Assembly (NCBI RefSeq): GCF_000226975.2
Contig: NZ_CP019285.1
Span: forward strand, 930,001-994,000
DNA length: 64,000 nt
DNA from: Halobiforma lacisalsi AJ5
GTDB lineage: Archaea > Halobacteriota > Halobacteria > Halobacteriales > Natrialbaceae
Direction: 5' to 3'
The translations under genes were made by a program, and so were the position numbers. A model generated the notes under the pieces. It ran no database searches. It was not told the DNA's origin and saw only the letters and a program-made list of their open reading frames with translations. This document shows positions 36,691 to 45,785 of this stretch, in pieces (position 1 is the stretch's first letter; the number at the start of each line of letters is the position of its first letter).

Positions 36691-36948
36691 ATGAACCGGA
36701 CGTGTGATTTTCGTAACACCGATCCGAACGGTCCGTCATCCGAACGTCTGGTCGAAACGACGTCCGGATCCGGAGGAGTCGGTGCAAGCGTCCTGTTCGT
36801 CTGTACGCTCGTCGGCATCGGCGGGACGGTCCTGACACAGGATTCGGGAACCGCCGTGACGTGGTTCTGGATCGGGATCGGAGCCACGACGGCGTATTTC
36901 CTCTACAGAATCGTCGCGACGCTCGAGCGAATCGCCGAACGACTGTAA
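36691..36948 (+). CDS. Small two-helix membrane protein (family shared with island gene)
   Basis: An 85-aa protein with a polar N terminus and two hydrophobic helices (about 30-48 and 56-75), ending FLYRIVATLERIAERL. A GTG at 36667 could add eight residues. The second helix and tail align with the 68-aa island protein at 29135 (shared FWIG(I/V)G). The codon usage is normal for the chromosome. Function unknown. Confidence 0.65.
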   Translation: MNRTCDFRNTDPNGPSSERLVETTSGSGGVGASVLFVCTLVGIGGTVLTQDSGTAVTWFWIGIGATTAYFLYRIVATLERIAERL

Positions 36949-37019
36949 TCGATCTCGACTGCCAGCGACGGTCGGCCGACGAACGCAACGCACTCGAGTG
37001 TGGGGCCACAATCGGAGGT

Positions 37020-37640
37020 ATGAGCGAGACGGACGCCGACGCCGACGCCGATGCCGATACCGACTTCGACGTCGACCAGTGGCGCGACGAACTCGAGGCC
37101 AAACGCGCCGAAAAAAACGAGTTCTTCGCCGAGCACCCGCAGTCGCCGATCCCGCCCGAGGAACGCGACGGGTTCGACGGACTGGACTACTTCGACCCCG
37201 ATCCGGAGTACCGCGTAACCGCGACCGCGACGGTTCACGACGACCCCGAAGTCGTCCTGATGGACACCACCGCGGGCCGGGAGATGCGCTACCTCCGGAC
37301 GGTGACCCTCTCCGTCGACCTCGAGCGCGAGGACGAGGACCTCGAGGACGCTACCCTGGAGCTGGCCGCCTACCAGCAGGAGCGCCCCCAGGGAAATCGG
37401 GCGGACGAGCCGCTTTTCATCCCCTTCCGGGACAAGACGACCGGCCAGCAGACCTACGAGGGCGGCCGCTACATGGAACTGGCACCCGACCGGGAACTCG
37501 CAGATGGGGACGAACTCGTCGTCGACTTCAACCTCGCGTACACGCCCTTCTGTGCCTACAGCGAGACGTTCGACTGCCCGCTCCCGCCCGAGGAGAACTG
37601 GCTCGAGGCCGCGATTCCGGCCGGCGAACGCTTCGAGTAG
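37020..37640 (+). CDS. DUF1684 family protein
   Basis: A 206-aa soluble protein. After an Asp/Ala repeat (DADADADADTDFD) comes the DUF1684 core: RDELEAKRAEKNEFFAEHPQSPIPP, GLDYFDPDPEYRV, and the signature FIPFRDKTTGQQTYEGGRYMEL and DFNLAYTPFCAYSETFDCPLPP near the C terminus. The family's biochemical role is unknown. ATG at 37020 matches the beginning of the domain. Confidence 0.87.
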   Translation: MSETDADADADADTDFDVDQWRDELEAKRAEKNEFFAEHPQSPIPPEERDGFDGLDYFDPDPEYRVTATATVHDDPEVVLMDTTAGREMRYLRTVTLSVDLEREDEDLEDATLELAAYQQERPQGNRADEPLFIPFRDKTTGQQTYEGGRYMELAPDRELADGDELVVDFNLAYTPFCAYSETFDCPLPPEENWLEAAIPAGERFE

Positions 37641-37694
37641 CGCCGTCGACGGCGGCCCCGCGGCTCTTTGTAGTTCGGTACCGTGTGACACTTT

Positions 37695-38069
37695 ATGCCG
37701 ACCGTGTACTACCGGGGCGAACGGATCGAGTGCGAACGCGGAGCGATCCTCCGGGACGTGTTACTCGAGGCGGGACTGTCGCCGCACAACGGGATGGCCG
37801 ACACGCTCAATTGCGGCGGTCACGCGACCTGTGGCACCTGCGCCGTTCGAGTCGAGGGCGACGTGAGCGAACCGACGGCGGCCGAAAGACGGCGGCTCTC
37901 GGTGCCGCCGCTGCGCGGCCGCGAGGGGTTGCGATTGGCCTGCCAGACAGAGGTACGCGGCGACCTCGAGGTGAGGAAAGGCGAGGGGTTCTGGGGACAG
38001 CGGGAGCCATCGGACGACGGACGGGCAGAAAGCGACGAGCAGTCCGACGCGCCCGAATCCACGGGCTGA
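37695..38069 (+). CDS. 2Fe-2S plant-type ferredoxin
   Basis: A 124-aa ferredoxin. Cluster ligands are the three Cys of LNCGGHATCGTCAVRV (Cx5Cx2C, about residues 39-47) and Cys in RLACQTEVRGD near 75. A charged tail of about 40 residues follows. It begins 54 bp after the DUF1684 gene on the same strand, so both may be expressed together. The electron partner is unknown. Confidence 0.92.
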   Translation: MPTVYYRGERIECERGAILRDVLLEAGLSPHNGMADTLNCGGHATCGTCAVRVEGDVSEPTAAERRRLSVPPLRGREGLRLACQTEVRGDLEVRKGEGFWGQREPSDDGRAESDEQSDAPESTG

Positions 38070-38111
38070 TCGGCACTCACTCGAGTCGGCCCGACGGGGT
38101 TCCAGTCGAAA

Positions 38112-38792
38112 TCAGGGGGCGACGCCGACCGTCAGCAACGTCCCGTACTCGCGGTAGCGTTCGACCATGTCCTCGCGAGTGTCCCAGTCTTCGGTCGGGA
38201 ACGCGGACGCGTCCGGGATCGTCGTCTCCCGGTCCGGGATGTTGTCCTGCTCGGCCACGCGGAGGCCGGCCTCCCGGAACGCCCGGCGGTACTCCTCGCG
38301 ATCCCAGCGGGTCATCTCGACGTCGATCGACTCCTGCCACTCGTGGGAGTGGACGTTCTCCTCGTAGTAGTTGACGGCACAGTAGAAGGTTCCGCCGGGC
38401 CGGAGGATCCGCGCGATCTCCTCGAGCGTGTTGTGCGGATCGGCGGCGTAGTAGAACGCTTCCATCGACCAGACGTGGTCGATCGAGTCGTCGGCGAAGG
38501 GAAGCGAATCGAAGTCGCCGACGAGGTAGCCGACGTCCGAGTCGTCGGTGTACTCGGTCGCGTTACGGGCCATCTCGGGCGACCCGTCGAGGCCGTAGAC
38601 GCGGCCAGCCTCCGCGTTGTCCCGCAGCGCGCGGCCGGCGTACCCGCTGCCACAGCCGAGATCCAGAATCGTATCGCCGGGTTCGACCGGCATACGCGCG
38701 AGCGCGTGTTTCGCCGTGTTCCAGTGTCGGTCTTCCATACCCTTGTCGCGACCACTCGTTGCCCAGTCGTCGAACTCCTCACGGACGCTCAT
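38112..38792 (-). CDS. SAM-dependent methyltransferase (Methyltransf_11)
   Basis: A 226-aa class I methyltransferase. Motif I is TILDLGCGSGYAGRAL near residue 42, with YGLDGSPEMAR (motif II) and VGDFDSLPFADDSIDHV (motif III region) following, and LRPGGTFYCAVNYYEE near 130. The substrate is unknown. A dyad that matches metalloregulator boxes lies about 90 bp upstream, suggesting metal-linked control (inference). A GTG start further upstream is possible. Confidence 0.85.
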   Translation of the reverse strand: MSVREEFDDWATSGRDKGMEDRHWNTAKHALARMPVEPGDTILDLGCGSGYAGRALRDNAEAGRVYGLDGSPEMARNATEYTDDSDVGYLVGDFDSLPFADDSIDHVWSMEAFYYAADPHNTLEEIARILRPGGTFYCAVNYYEENVHSHEWQESIDVEMTRWDREEYRRAFREAGLRVAEQDNIPDRETTIPDASAFPTEDWDTREDMVERYREYGTLLTVGVAP

Positions 38793-39133
38793 GTCCGGAC
38801 CGTCGTCCTCGGTGCGCAAAACGAGTTCGGGTTCCGATGCTACGGGGTCGACCACGAGTGGCTCGCGACGACCGTTAGTTTCTTTAGGCCACCCTAAAAA
38901 TAGGAGAGTGGAGAGGCAACCGTCGGCCGAACACCGTGGGCATCGGCGTCGGTCGAACGAAGGCTCTCTGTGTCCCCCTTTCCCTTTCCCTTTCGCAGTC
39001 GAAACCGCCAGCGACGAGTCCGCGACGGGGCCGCCACACGAACGAGACTCGACGCGCCGAACGGGCGGTACGCCCGGTACGCCGAGACATAACATCCGCA
39101 CTATTAAGTCGATCCCCGAAGTTTCTCGCCAGT
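38793..39133. other. Divergent intergenic region with metalloregulator-like dyad
   Basis: Contains promoter elements for the divergent methyltransferase and DUF7090-like genes, the TTTAGG-CCAC-CCTAAA dyad at 38883-38898, and a short TTTCCC triplicate (38977-38996). No gene is seen. Confidence 0.45.
38883..38898. promoter_or_regulatory. Candidate DtxR/SirR-type operator
   Basis: TTTAGGCCACCCTAAA is a perfect 6+6 dyad with a 4-bp spacer. Haloarchaeal DtxR/SirR/Idr-type iron or manganese regulators recognise TTAGG...CCTAA dyads. It precedes the methyltransferase gene on the minus strand by about 90 bp and overlaps the TATA-like CTATTTTTAG. Confidence 0.5.
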
Positions 39134-39712
39134 ATGGAATACACGCTCGAGATCGAAAACGCGCCATCGACGGTGCCCGGGGGAACGGGGATTCTCCTCT
39201 TGCACCCGAGCACCGGCGAAACCGATCGCATCGACACCGACTTCCTCAAGGCCGACACCGATCACTTCCTCGTCGTGTCGACGCGAACGACCGCCCGCGA
39301 AGTCAAGCAGAAACTCGAGCACTACGACGTCGACGAGGAACGCGCGGAGATCCTCGATACGCTCTCCATCGAACGGGGCTACTCCCGGCGCAAGAGCGAC
39401 ACCGTCCACTACGTCGCCGCACCCGACGACGTCGACGGCATCGTCGAACACATCGAGGGTTTCCTGGAGGCCCACGACGGCAAACTCCGTATCAGCTTCG
39501 ACTCCGTCACCGAACTCGCCTACTATGCCGGCGACGAGCGGGCGCTCGAGGCCGTCGAACGGATCTGTGCACTGCTCGAGGAGTACGACGCCGCGGGCCT
39601 GTTTCACCTCTCGGAGGAGCCACACGACCCCGAGACGGTCGATCGCTTCCGCGAGCAGTTCGACGGCGTGGTCGATCTCGACGAGGACGGCTCCGTCGAC
39701 GTCGAGTTCTGA
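39134..39712 (+). CDS. RecA/KaiC-fold-like protein without Walker A (DUF7090-like)
   Basis: A 192-aa soluble protein. Its pattern (GGTGILLLHPSTGETDRIDTDFL, DHFLVVSTRTTAREVKQKLEHY, LRISFDSVTELAYYAGDERALEAVERICALL) resembles the core of haloarchaeal KaiC/RecA-superfamily proteins, including the SVTEL strand near the Walker B position. The GKT phosphate loop is missing. It is probably a non-ATPase paralogue. It converges on EF-1alpha. Confidence 0.62.
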   Translation: MEYTLEIENAPSTVPGGTGILLLHPSTGETDRIDTDFLKADTDHFLVVSTRTTAREVKQKLEHYDVDEERAEILDTLSIERGYSRRKSDTVHYVAAPDDVDGIVEHIEGFLEAHDGKLRISFDSVTELAYYAGDERALEAVERICALLEEYDAAGLFHLSEEPHDPETVDRFREQFDGVVDLDEDGSVDVEF

Positions 39713-39800
39713 TCGACACGCGGTCCGGCACCGGACGTAGCGTAGGGGATCCCGACCGAAAAACGGGGCCGCGAAACCGACGGAACCGGCGAGAGCCGAC

Positions 39801-41069
39801 TTACTTCTCCGAGACGTTCAGGACCCGACCGGCGGCGACCGTCTGTCCCATGTCCCGAATCGCGAAGCTCCCGAGTTCGGGAATCTCCTCCGACGGCTCG
39901 ATGCTGAGCGGCTTCTGCGGACGGACGGTGACGACGGCGGCGTCGCCCGCCTGGATGAAGTCGGGATCCTCCTCCTGGACCTCGCCGCTGGAGGGATCGA
40001 TCTTCTGGTCGAGCGATTCGACCGTGCAGGCGACCTGGGCCGTGTGAGCGTGGAAGACCGGCGTATAGCCGGCCGTGATCACGCTCGGATGCTGCATGAC
40101 GACGATCTGGGCCTGGAACGTCTCGGCGACGGTCGGCGGATCGTCGGCGGGCCCACAGACGTCGCCGCGCCGAATGTCGTCTTTGCCGACGCCGCGGACG
40201 TTGAATCCGACGTTGTCACCGGGTTCCGCGAGGTCGATCTCCTCGTGGTGCATCTCGATGGTCTTGACCTCGCCGCCGACGTCGCTGGGCTGGAACGAGA
40301 CCTCGTCCCCGGCCCGCATCTGTCCGGTCTCGATGCGTCCGACCGGGACGGTGCCGATCCCCGAAATCGTGTAGACGTCCTGGATCGGGAGTCGGAGCGG
40401 CGCGTCCGTCGGCGGCTCCGGCACCGGCAGGTCGTTCAGCGTCTCGAGCAGGGCACGGCCGTCGTACCAGGGCATCTGGTCGCTTAGCTCCGCGACGTTG
40501 TCGCCCTCGAAGGCCGAGATCGGGATGAACGAGGCGTCCTCCGTCGCGAACCGGACCTGATCGAGGAGGTCCTTGACTTCGGCGACGACCTCCCTGAAGC
40601 GGGTCTCCTCGTACTCGACGACGTCCATCTTGTTGACGGCGACGACGAGTTCGTCGATACCGAGCGTGCGAGCCAGGAAGACGTGTTCCTGGGTCTGGGG
40701 CGCGACGCCGTCGTCGGCGGCGACCACGAGGACAGCGTGGTCCGCCTGGCTCGCGCCGGTGATCATGTTCTTGACGAAGTCGCGGTGCCCGGGCGTGTCG
40801 ACGATTGTGAAGTCGTACTCGTCGGTCTCGAACTCCTGGTGGGCGATGTCGATCGTCAGCCCTCGCTCCCGCTCTTCCGCGAGGTTGTCCATGACGTAGG
40901 CGAACTCGAAGCCGCCTTTCCCCTTCTCCTCGGCTTCCTCCCGGTGCTGTTCGATGACGTGCTCCGGGACGCTGCCCGTCTCGAACATCAAGCGGCCGAC
41001 GAGCGTGCTCTTTCCGTGGTCTACGTGACCGATGATGGCCAGATTCTGGTGTGGTTTCTCCTGGGTCAT
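39801..41069 (-). CDS. tuf: Translation elongation factor EF-1 alpha
   Basis: A 422-aa GTPase that brings aminoacyl-tRNA to the ribosome. G1 [10 protein letters not shown] near residue 13, G3 DTPGHRDF near 90, G4 VNKMDVV near 147, and domains 2/3 ([56 protein letters not shown]) are all intact. Start ATG at 41069. It is not beside rps10 or other str-operon genes, so it may be a second copy; DTPGH instead of DCPGH is a minor difference from the haloarchaeal sequences I remember. Confidence 0.93.
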   Translation of the reverse strand: MTQEKPHQNLAIIGHVDHGKSTLVGRLMFETGSVPEHVIEQHREEAEEKGKGGFEFAYVMDNLAEERERGLTIDIAHQEFETDEYDFTIVDTPGHRDFVKNMITGASQADHAVLVVAADDGVAPQTQEHVFLARTLGIDELVVAVNKMDVVEYEETRFREVVAEVKDLLDQVRFATEDASFIPISAFEGDNVAELSDQMPWYDGRALLETLNDLPVPEPPTDAPLRLPIQDVYTISGIGTVPVGRIETGQMRAGDEVSFQPSDVGGEVKTIEMHHEEIDLAEPGDNVGFNVRGVGKDDIRRGDVCGPADDPPTVAETFQAQIVVMQHPSVITAGYTPVFHAHTAQVACTVESLDQKIDPSSGEVQEEDPDFIQAGDAAVVTVRPQKPLSIEPSEEIPELGSFAIRDMGQTVAAGRVLNVSEK

Positions 41070-41253
41070 GCTCACCCCCTCCGGTGCGGGAGGAGTGTTA
41101 TTATCCCCCACACCTCGATTGCGGAACTACCACCCGACGGATCAAAACGGTTACGCGGGGTCCACCGACGAAGCGGCCGCTCGAGGTCGGGTACCGGCCT
41201 CGGTCTCGGTCCCGGACCCGAACCCTGACCCGGACGGCGCAGCCACGACGACT

Positions 41254-41772
41254 TCAGGCGGGGTCGACGACCTCCACGTCCCCCCGCATCGTCATCTCGT
41301 GTGGGTCACAGACGTACTCGGCGATCTCCGGAGTCGCCTCGAACTCGAGGGTCTGTGTCTCGCCTTCGGTGTCCATCGGCGGCGTCGCGTAGTCGTCGAC
41401 GACCTCGTCGTCCTCGTCACGGAGTTCGATGTTGTGCAGGAACTCGCCCCGGTTCTCCCAGGTGATGGCGTACTCCCGACCCTCGAAGACGACGAGCGTG
41501 GGGTTTTCCACCCCGTCGATCGGGTCCGGATCGACGCCAATCCAGACGGTGATGTCCGTCGCGAGTCGGATCTCGTCGACGTCCTCCCACTCGTCGACGG
41601 CCTCCGATTCCGCCCCGCCCGTCGCCTCCTCCTCCTCGAGTTCGGATTCGGCGGCCCCTTCGGTTCCCCCATCGCGTTCGCGCTCACCCAGACAACCCGA
41701 AAGCGACGCCAGCGTCGTCCCACCCACGGCACCGATGAGCGTCCGGCGTGATACGGGCACCTTTACTGTCAT
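41254..41772 (-). CDS. Halocyanin-like cupredoxin lipoprotein
   Basis: A 172-aa exported blue-copper-type protein. The N terminus VSRRTLIGAVGGTTLASLSGCLG has a twin Arg and a lipobox (SGC), so it is probably a Tat-exported lipid-anchored protein. An acidic linker is followed by the cupredoxin fold with the type 1 copper ligands His in FLHNIEL and Cys, His, Met in YVCDPHEMTM. It should shuttle electrons at the outer membrane surface. Confidence 0.88.
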   Translation of the reverse strand: MTVKVPVSRRTLIGAVGGTTLASLSGCLGERERDGGTEGAAESELEEEEATGGAESEAVDEWEDVDEIRLATDITVWIGVDPDPIDGVENPTLVVFEGREYAITWENRGEFLHNIELRDEDDEVVDDYATPPMDTEGETQTLEFEATPEIAEYVCDPHEMTMRGDVEVVDPA

Positions 41773-41925
41773 ACGTTAACATCCAACACAAGAGTAGTAA
41801 AAACCTGTCCAGGAACGGACGATGGACACACGAGCGCAGTCGGGACGAATGCCGAAACTCGGACGCCACGAGGGCGCAAGCCCCGGGCGCCACGATGCAG
41901 TGTGGCGCGAAAACGAGGGGAGGAG

Positions 41926-42708
41926 TCAGTCCGCGAGCGAATCGAACGTCTTCTCCGCCCAGCGGATCGCGTACTCGGGGCCGTGGGATCGATAGGCGTC
42001 CGTATCGAGCGCCGCGAACGGTGCCGGTAGTTCGATCGCGTGCTTGATCGCCGCACAGGCCAACTCCGTCGCGTCCGCGAACTCCGTCTCCCCGCGGGCC
42101 ACCGCCGTCGGGAGCCCGGCGACGCGGTCCTCGAGGCGGCTTCCCGCGTCCTGCCAGGCGTCGGCCAACTCGGGGCGGTCGTCGTGCCACTCGGCGAAGA
42201 CCTCCCGGCTCTGCAGCCCAACCCAGCCGTCGTACAGCGCCGCCGCGACCTGGTAGGTCCCGTTCGGATCCAGCGACACCGCCGCGTCGAGGTCCGGATA
42301 CGCGTCCTCGAAAAAGCCAATGAAGTGCTCGGGAATCTCGAGGCCGAGTTCGACGAACGCCTCCGCGAGCAGGAACTGGAGGAACGGTTCGGGCGTCCCT
42401 TCGACGCGCGGTTTGACCAGGACGACCGGCGGTTCGGTCTGGCGTGTCCAGACGACGCTGCCGTCGCCGGGCATGCCGATCGTCAGGTCGGACCCGGCGT
42501 ACCGGGCGAGCAGCGACGGCGCGTCCTCGGGGAGCCACGACGCCGGATACGTCGCCGGCTGCAGGGAGTCGGCGACGAGGCCGAGCTCTTCGGCCTGGGC
42601 CGGCGGCAGCGTCTCGAAATCCCGCTCACAGTCGAAGACGAGCGCCTCCGGCGCGTGTTCGTCCCGCACCTCCGCCACCGGACCCGGCAGGTCGCGGGCG
42701 TCGAACAT
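41926..42708 (-). CDS. Haloarchaeal hypothetical protein (DUF7089-like)
   Basis: A 260-aa soluble acidic protein, MFDARDLPGPVAEVRDEHAPE to WAEKTFDSLAD. No catalytic motif recognised; it is mostly helical and rich in Trp and Asp/Glu. ATG at 42708 overlaps the stop of a 29-codon gene upstream (TGATG), indicating translational coupling and fixing the start. Confidence 0.75.
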   Translation of the reverse strand: MFDARDLPGPVAEVRDEHAPEALVFDCERDFETLPPAQAEELGLVADSLQPATYPASWLPEDAPSLLARYAGSDLTIGMPGDGSVVWTRQTEPPVVLVKPRVEGTPEPFLQFLLAEAFVELGLEIPEHFIGFFEDAYPDLDAAVSLDPNGTYQVAAALYDGWVGLQSREVFAEWHDDRPELADAWQDAGSRLEDRVAGLPTAVARGETEFADATELACAAIKHAIELPAPFAALDTDAYRSHGPEYAIRWAEKTFDSLAD

Positions 42709-42797
42709 CAGACGAAGGCCGTCTGGAAGATGATCAGAACCGACAGCAGTGCCGATACACCGACGGTGGCGAGAACGATCTTGGTTGCAGTGCTCAT
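42708..42797 (-). CDS. 29-aa single-helix membrane peptide
   Basis: A short gene encoding MSTATKIVLATVGVSALLSV followed by LIIFQTAFV. It is one hydrophobic helix with a Lys near the N terminus, suggesting insertion with the N terminus inside. TGA stop overlaps the ATG of the next gene (TGATG), and a TTTAAG element 30 bp upstream (42822-42827) can serve as TATA box. Function unknown. Confidence 0.65.
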   Translation of the reverse strand: MSTATKIVLATVGVSALLSVLIIFQTAFV

Positions 42798-43098
42798 AGT
42801 CGGAGGCTATCACGCGCATCGCTTAAATCCATCTGTCTGCAGTCGTTCACTGGCTCACCTGTCTACATTCGTTCACCGGCGGTCGCGCCGCGGAACCCGT
42901 CGGGACCGACCGTCTCTCGCTCGAGCGACTCCACCCGAACTCGAGGGGTGGACGAAACGTGACTCGACGGACCGGGAGCAGCGTCAGCCGCGATCAAAGG
43001 AATCGAGAGCGGGAGAGATTTCGGAAACGGAGCGACGAAACCGGAGGACCTCGAGAGGGCCGCGGTGCCGAACCCGAACGAAAACGCAAGGGTGCCGA
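42798..43098. other. Intergenic region upstream of 29-aa gene and downstream of oapC
   Basis: Contains the promoter-like element for the 29-aa gene near 42822; the rest (42860-43098) shows no convincing gene, repeat or ORB-like element. Confidence 0.4.
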
Positions 43099-44376
43099 TC
43101 ACTCCTCGGCTTCTCGCCAGGAGTCGGGGACGTCTATGACGTAGCGGCCGTCCTCCTGGAGCGAGATGATGTACTCCTCGCGGTTGTAGAGCTCCATCAG
43201 GTTGAGTTCGTACTGGCCTGGACGAACGATCTTGATGCTCTCGAACTGCTGGTTCAGTTCCTCGCGAAGGTCCTCGATCGACGGCTCCTCGTCGGACGGT
43301 TCGCTGACGACGCGACCGTCACTCGGCGGACGGTCTCCTTCCGAGCGGTCGGGACCGGCGGATCCGGCCGTTGCGCCGTCATCGGACCGGGGGGCAGAGC
43401 CCGTGTCCGTTTCGGGTTCCGCCCCCTGTCCGGGATCGTGCGCGTAGTACTCGCGGTCGCCGTCCGCGTCGACGTTCGACGGGAGCGCGTCGCGATGGAC
43501 GACTTCGCTACGAGCGTCGGCCTGGGCGTCGTTCTCGCTCTCTGCGAGTTTCGCCGTGGTGTAATCCGTCTCGTCGTCGCCAGCGGCGGGTCCCGAGGGG
43601 GACGACGTTTCGGTTCCGGCCGAGGAAGAAGAGGACGATGACGAGGACGCACTCGAGGACCGGTTCGGGGCCGAACCGCGGGCCTCACCCGACTCCGCTG
43701 GATCGGCTGAGGAACGGTCCTCCGGACGGCGGGCGGTATCCGGCCACTCGGTGAAGCCGTCGGCGTCTGTGGCTTCGTCCGTGTCTGCATCTCTTCCCGT
43801 CGCCCGGTCCGCCTCGCTGGTCGTCGTGCTCGAGTTCGCCGACCCCCTTCCGGTTCCGGGCGAGGGCGACGAGTCCCGACCACTCTCGGGCCACTGCCGG
43901 TCCGACGCCTCGAGGCGGTCGCGTCCCTCGTCGGGAGCAGCCGCGGCTCCGTCGATTGGCTCCTCCGGGGCCGATTCCTCGTCCGAGTCGTCGCCCGACA
44001 TCCACTCGCGGACGGTTTCCGCAGCCCGGCCTGCGACGCTGTCGGGTTCGGTTTCGCCGGTGTCCGGCTGAGGATCAACCTCGGTCCCCGCGCCCGCGTC
44101 GCCCCCCGTTTCGGGTGGAGCCCGGCCGGGCCCGGCGTCCGAAACCGCTCCCGGAGACGATTCGGCTGCGGCCATGCTCGAGTCGGGGCCGGTACTCGAG
44201 GGAGATCCCGATCCGGATGCGCCGTCGCGTTCAGTGTCGGTTACGGTCCCGCCACCCGACAGCGACCCCGACGGCACGAACTGAAACTTGTTCCCGCCGC
44301 AGTCGGGACACCCCGACAGCATCTCCTTGGAGCCGTCGGGGAACGTCCGGCCGCAGTTCGTACATTCGTGTGGCAT
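43099..44376 (-). CDS. oapC: Origin-associated Zn-ribbon protein OapC
   Basis: A 425-aa protein. The N terminus MPHECTNCGRTFPDGS and LSGCPDCGGNKFQFVP form a zinc ribbon (two CxxC). A long acidic Ser/Asp/Glu disordered region (about 35-330) leads to a conserved C-terminal domain (EDLREELNQQFESIKIVRPGQYELNLMELYNREE). This Zn-ribbon/OapC arrangement next to oriC1 is known from haloarchaea. It starts 1 bp after the oapB stop, so the genes are one operon reading away from the origin. Its role in replication is not established. Confidence 0.9.
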   Translation of the reverse strand: MPHECTNCGRTFPDGSKEMLSGCPDCGGNKFQFVPSGSLSGGGTVTDTERDGASGSGSPSSTGPDSSMAAAESSPGAVSDAGPGRAPPETGGDAGAGTEVDPQPDTGETEPDSVAGRAAETVREWMSGDDSDEESAPEEPIDGAAAAPDEGRDRLEASDRQWPESGRDSSPSPGTGRGSANSSTTTSEADRATGRDADTDEATDADGFTEWPDTARRPEDRSSADPAESGEARGSAPNRSSSASSSSSSSSSAGTETSSPSGPAAGDDETDYTTAKLAESENDAQADARSEVVHRDALPSNVDADGDREYYAHDPGQGAEPETDTGSAPRSDDGATAGSAGPDRSEGDRPPSDGRVVSEPSDEEPSIEDLREELNQQFESIKIVRPGQYELNLMELYNREEYIISLQEDGRYVIDVPDSWREAEE

Positions 44377-44377
44377 T

Positions 44378-44782
44378 TTAGTTGTGGGACACGAGCGCGC
44401 TGATCAGCGTTTCGTCCTTGTGAAGCGTTTCGATCTGGTTCGCCGGACCGATTACCGTCAGCTTGGCGTCCGACTTTTCAGAACCCATGATGCGGCCGAT
44501 CAGCGACGAGTCGCCGCCGTCGGATTTGGGATACGTTTCGATCTCGATCCCGTTGAACTCGTCCGGGCTGATCTCGGCCATCGTCACTTCGATGAGCCGG
44601 CTCTCCTCGTCGGGCGTCAGTCCCTCCTCGAGGATGACGATGTTGCCGTCGTGGACGCCGTCCAGGATCATCCGGATCTTCTCCATGGTCGCCATCCCTT
44701 CCATGCGTTCGCCGCTGATCAGGTCGATCTGGACGCCGTCTTCCGGCGCATCTCCGTCGTCGGCATCTGTTGCTTGTGGCAT
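44378..44782 (-). CDS. oapB: Origin-associated DUF2073 protein OapB
   Basis: A 134-aa DUF2073 protein. It begins MPQATDADDGDAPEDGVQID, then GMATMEKIRMILDGVHDGNIVILEEGLTPDEESRLIEVTM and ends with ETLHKDETLISALVSHN. In haloarchaea it is always placed between the GTPase OapA and the Zn-ribbon OapC. It lies 9 bp after oapA and is probably co-translated with it. Biochemical function unknown. Confidence 0.9.
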   Translation of the reverse strand: MPQATDADDGDAPEDGVQIDLISGERMEGMATMEKIRMILDGVHDGNIVILEEGLTPDEESRLIEVTMAEISPDEFNGIEIETYPKSDGGDSSLIGRIMGSEKSDAKLTVIGPANQIETLHKDETLISALVSHN

Positions 44783-44791
44783 CGTCTCACC

Positions 44792-45430
44792 TCACCCGAA
44801 GTACTCCGCGATCGAGTCGTACACTTCGTCCATGTTGTCGCCCTCTTTCGCGGAGAGGGGGACGGTCTTGTGCTGTGGGAACGCGTCTTCGATCCGCTTG
44901 ACGCTCGACTCGTCGAGGTCGATCTTGTTGGCGAAGATCAACACGGGGAGGTCACGGGACTCGATGATGCCGATCAGCATCGTGTTGACCTGAGTGATCG
45001 GGTCTTCGGCGCTGTCGAGGACGTAAATAACGCCGTCGACGTCCTCGCGGAGCCAGTGCATAGCCTCGGCGACGCCCTCCGTCGCCTCGCGTGAGCGACG
45101 GATCGCGTCCTCCTCGTCCATCTCGTCGGTGAACTCCTCGTAATCGACCTTCGTCGTCACGCCGGGCGTGTCGACGATGTCGATCGTCACCGTCTTTCCG
45201 TTCCGTTCGATCTCGACGTTCTCCTTCCGACGGGCGCGCCGTGTTTCGTGTGGAACGTGACTTTCGGTGCCGATCGCGTCACCGGTCCAGTCCCGTGCGA
45301 TACGGTTCGCGAGCGTCGTCTTCCCGGCGTTGGGCGGACCATAGATGCCGATACGTTTCGGTTCCTGTTCGGAGAACAGGCGGTCCGTAGCGCGAGAGAT
45401 ACTATCTTTGAGTTCTGTGAACAGTCCCAT
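44792..45430 (-). CDS. oapA: Era-like GTPase OapA
   Basis: A 212-aa small GTPase. G1 GPPNAGKTT near residue 31, G3 DTPGVTT near 85, G4 ANKIDL near 172, and G5 SAKEG near 195. It is first in the oapABC operon, beginning directly at the origin border and reading away from oriC1. Origin association is known in haloarchaea; substrate or ribosomal/replicative target is not. Confidence 0.92.
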   Translation of the reverse strand: MGLFTELKDSISRATDRLFSEQEPKRIGIYGPPNAGKTTLANRIARDWTGDAIGTESHVPHETRRARRKENVEIERNGKTVTIDIVDTPGVTTKVDYEEFTDEMDEEDAIRRSREATEGVAEAMHWLREDVDGVIYVLDSAEDPITQVNTMLIGIIESRDLPVLIFANKIDLDESSVKRIEDAFPQHKTVPLSAKEGDNMDEVYDSIAEYFG

Positions 45431-45617
45431 CCTTAGGGGCCCTCCAGCACCGCGGGGTGCATCTGCGCGTACTACAAACTGAATTCACTTAAGCCTACGT
45501 CAAACGTATTGAAAGAACGACAATATGAACTGTCAGGATACGTACTACGATCCGGAGCTCCGGTCGTGACTCGGACTGTCAACGAGTACCGAGACAGAAG
45601 TCCCCAATGAGGATCGA

Positions 45618-45645
45618 CCACCCCCACCCCTTCGTTTCAAGTGGA
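45618..45645 (-). repeat. ORB element A with G-string
   Basis: On the minus strand the core reads TCCACTTGAAACGAAGGGGT (45626-45645), followed by GGGGGTGG toward lower coordinates. This matches the haloarchaeal origin recognition box with G-string bound by Orc1/Cdc6. Confidence 0.92.
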
Positions 45646-45785
45646 GATCGTCGAGGCCCCGGTGGGATGGGGCCGGCCGATCGACGCTCGAGTACCCCCG
45701 ATTTCGACTCGAGCGAGCGATTGAGCCCTCGAGACAGCCGAATTCGAGGAAAGAGCGGATTCTAGTAACTCGATCCGTTAGAGAA

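Noticed and set aside
41073-41100. ORB-like CCCCTCCGG before EF-1alpha
   Set aside because: Only nine bases match and the GTTTC(A/G) core is missing.
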